Source: Rickettsia typhi
GTDB taxonomy: Bacteria > Pseudomonadota > Alphaproteobacteria > Rickettsiales > UBA1997
DNA length: 6,438 nt
Direction of reading: 5' to 3'
NCBI GenBank assembly: GCA_945906835.1
Contig: CAMDRL010000078.1
Span: 1 to 6,438 of the forward strand
Made by a program: the position numbers and the translations under genes. Of the stretch, positions 5,584 through 6,438 are shown piece after piece (the stretch's first letter is position 1; every line of letters starts with the position of its first letter). Below the pieces are notes generated by a model, which saw only the letters and a program-made list of their open reading frames with translations, was not told the origin of the DNA and searched no databases.

Positions 5584-6156
5584 ATGAAAAAGTTTCTTTT
5601 AACCGCAGTTTTTCTTACAGCAATTTCATGCTCACACTCTAATCAAGAGGCGGCATTGGGTTTTAATCTTAATACTGAAATTTCCAATGTGGGAAATAGT
5701 AAGAGCGTGAATATACTAGTTTTTGACGATAGGACTAATCAGAAATATGTGGGAAATAAAAGTTTTGGCGATGAAAAAATTAATATTTCTACTAATAAAA
5801 ATTTAGATGAATTTTTACAAGAAAAAATTGCCAGAAGCTTGATTCTAAAAGGCTTTACTCAAGGTAAAGGCAAAGGAAAAGATAAGACAGTTGAGGTTCA
5901 TTTAAAGACTTTGCAATATAAAGCTGAAAGAGGTTTTCCAGTTGGAAATTCTACAATTAACGGTGTAATGAAAGTTAGTGTTAGAAATGATAAAACTGGT
6001 GAGGTTTTTGTTAAGAACTACATTTTAGATTTAGATAGAAAACATTTTATAGTTTCTTTAAAGGCAACTGATGAACAGATTATTAATCATTTGTTGAGAG
6101 AGTTGGTGAAAGATGTTGTGGAAGATGAAGAGTTTTTACATAACTTGGCTAAGTAA
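5584..6156 (+). CDS. YajG-family outer-membrane-type lipoprotein
   Basis: A 190-aa lipoprotein precursor. The N-terminus MKKFLLTAVFLTAISC is a lipoprotein signal with the lipidated Cys at 16 (lipobox AIS-C, slightly off the usual L-A-G-C). The mature part resembles the YajG family (PF03923): VNILVFDDRTNQKYVGNK (43-60), a helix LDEFLQEKIARSLILKGF (74-91), strands VEVHLKTLQY and VMKVSVRND, FVKNYILDL, and a C-terminal helix where family members keep acidic residues (LLRELVKDVVEDEEFL). Absence of Asp right after Cys16 (Ser17) suggests sorting to the outer membrane, facing the periplasm. The molecular function of the family is not known. There is no Shine-Dalgarno; the leader is almost pure A/T. 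The start is fixed by the signal peptide. It appears to be a single gene, with a hairpin 45 nt beyond its stop. Confidence 0.82.
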   Translation: MKKFLLTAVFLTAISCSHSNQEAALGFNLNTEISNVGNSKSVNILVFDDRTNQKYVGNKSFGDEKINISTNKNLDEFLQEKIARSLILKGFTQGKGKGKDKTVEVHLKTLQYKAERGFPVGNSTINGVMKVSVRNDKTGEVFVKNYILDLDRKHFIVSLKATDEQIINHLLRELVKDVVEDEEFLHNLAK

Positions 6157-6200
6157 TGCAATTTTGGTTGGAAACCGCGCGTTAATCTACCGCCCCTAAC

Positions 6201-6223
6201 TCCTCTCCTTATCAAGGAGAGGA
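6201..6223. terminator. Strong hairpin between convergent genes; terminator or repeat
   Basis: TCCTCTCCTT (6201-6210) and AAGGAGAGGA (6214-6223) form a perfect 10-bp stem with a 3-nt loop between the lipoprotein gene and the convergent flavin reductase gene. The position suits a two-way terminator, but neither side has a proper T-tract (the plus strand continues ATATTTAGG; the minus strand continues GTTAGGGG). The flanking 6174-6223 is about 54% GC, unlike the genes around it. CCCCTAACTCCTCTCCTT with its mirror resembles a widespread intergenic palindrome type that I recall but could not check, so it may be a repeat doing terminator duty. Confidence 0.5.
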
Positions 6224-6232
6224 ATATTTAGG

Positions 6233-6438
6233 CTAAGATTTAATAACTCCCAAAGAGCCGAATTGTGATCTGTTATAAAGCAGTGGATTCTTATCTTGAA
6301 TTTTAGCAAAATCTATCACTTCTCCGATAATGATGTGATGATCTCCCGCCTTAATTATTTTGTGCTTCTTGCATTCAAAAAATCCCAAACAATTCTCAAA
6401 AACAGGACTGCCTTCAATTCCTAAAAAATAAGGCTCAA
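6233..6438 (-). CDS. Flavin reductase-domain protein, C-terminal part (partial)
   Basis: The minus strand is open from the window edge (first complete codon at 6436) to a TAG at 6235-6233, giving the last 67 residues of a protein whose start lies outside. It reads EPYFLGIEGSPVFENCLGFFECKK, then AGDHHIIIGEVIDF (30-43 of the visible part) and NPLLYNRSQFGSLG at the end. A GDH(H/R)-x-I-x-x-G-x-V segment followed by PLLY-x-R-x-x-F is typical of the FMN-binding split-barrel flavin reductases (PF01613; HpaC/RutF-like), which reduce free FMN or FAD with NAD(P)H, often to supply a partner monooxygenase. The family is fairly clear; substrate and partner cannot be judged from this fragment. It converges on the lipoprotein gene, with 76 nt between the two stops. 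Confidence 0.8.
   Translation of the reverse strand, partial: EPYFLGIEGSPVFENCLGFFECKKHKIIKAGDHHIIIGEVIDFAKIQDKNPLLYNRSQFGSLGVIKS

Noticed and set aside
1..6438. Search for tRNA, rRNA, CRISPR, riboswitch, transposase or origin signals
   Set aside because: No tRNA-like cloverleaf with a T-loop, no regularly spaced direct repeats, no transposase-like product and no cluster of DnaA boxes was seen by eye. A covariance-model scan would be needed to exclude small RNAs.

Overview
The window is AT-rich (by eye roughly 30% GC) and gene-dense, with no RNA genes, CRISPR array or transposase visible. KdtA/WaaA means a Gram-negative with Kdo-containing LPS, and a UbiH/COQ6-type hydroxylase means a ubiquinone user. 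The low GC and the style of the WaaA, UbiH and RadA proteins would fit an AT-rich alphaproteobacterium (Rickettsiales-like or a similar reduced lineage). That placement is inference from recall of the families, not a measured phylogeny.

Layout, left to right: a possible C-terminal scrap of an upstream gene (2-49); a 118-nt gap holding a long inverted repeat that ends exactly at the next start codon; a two-gene HEPN/MNT module (168-877, ATGA overlap) that looks like an intact HepT-MntA type toxin-antitoxin pair; a 135-nt gap with a good sigma70-like promoter; a co-oriented ubiH-like and waaA pair (1013-3559) separated by 3 nt, with a strong Shine-Dalgarno for waaA; a convergent 91-nt gap holding a GC-rich palindromic element; the minus-strand operon radA then cupredoxin-like gene (5417 down to 3651); a divergent 166-nt gap with a perfect 12-bp inverted repeat; a YajG-like lipoprotein gene (5584-6156); a convergent gap with GC-rich DNA and a 10-bp hairpin; and the C-terminal end of a flavin reductase-domain protein on the minus strand (6233-6438).

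Most genes are housekeeping: envelope (WaaA, YajG-like lipoprotein, exported cupredoxin-like protein), respiratory quinone synthesis (UbiH-like) and DNA repair (RadA). The accessory part is the HEPN/MNT module. I see no clearly new multi-gene system. The points most worth checking are the inverted repeat abutting the HEPN start codon, the two GC-rich palindromic intergenic patches in an otherwise AT-rich window, an in-frame extra segment in the UbiH-like protein, and a cupredoxin fold lacking its copper ligands encoded directly behind radA.
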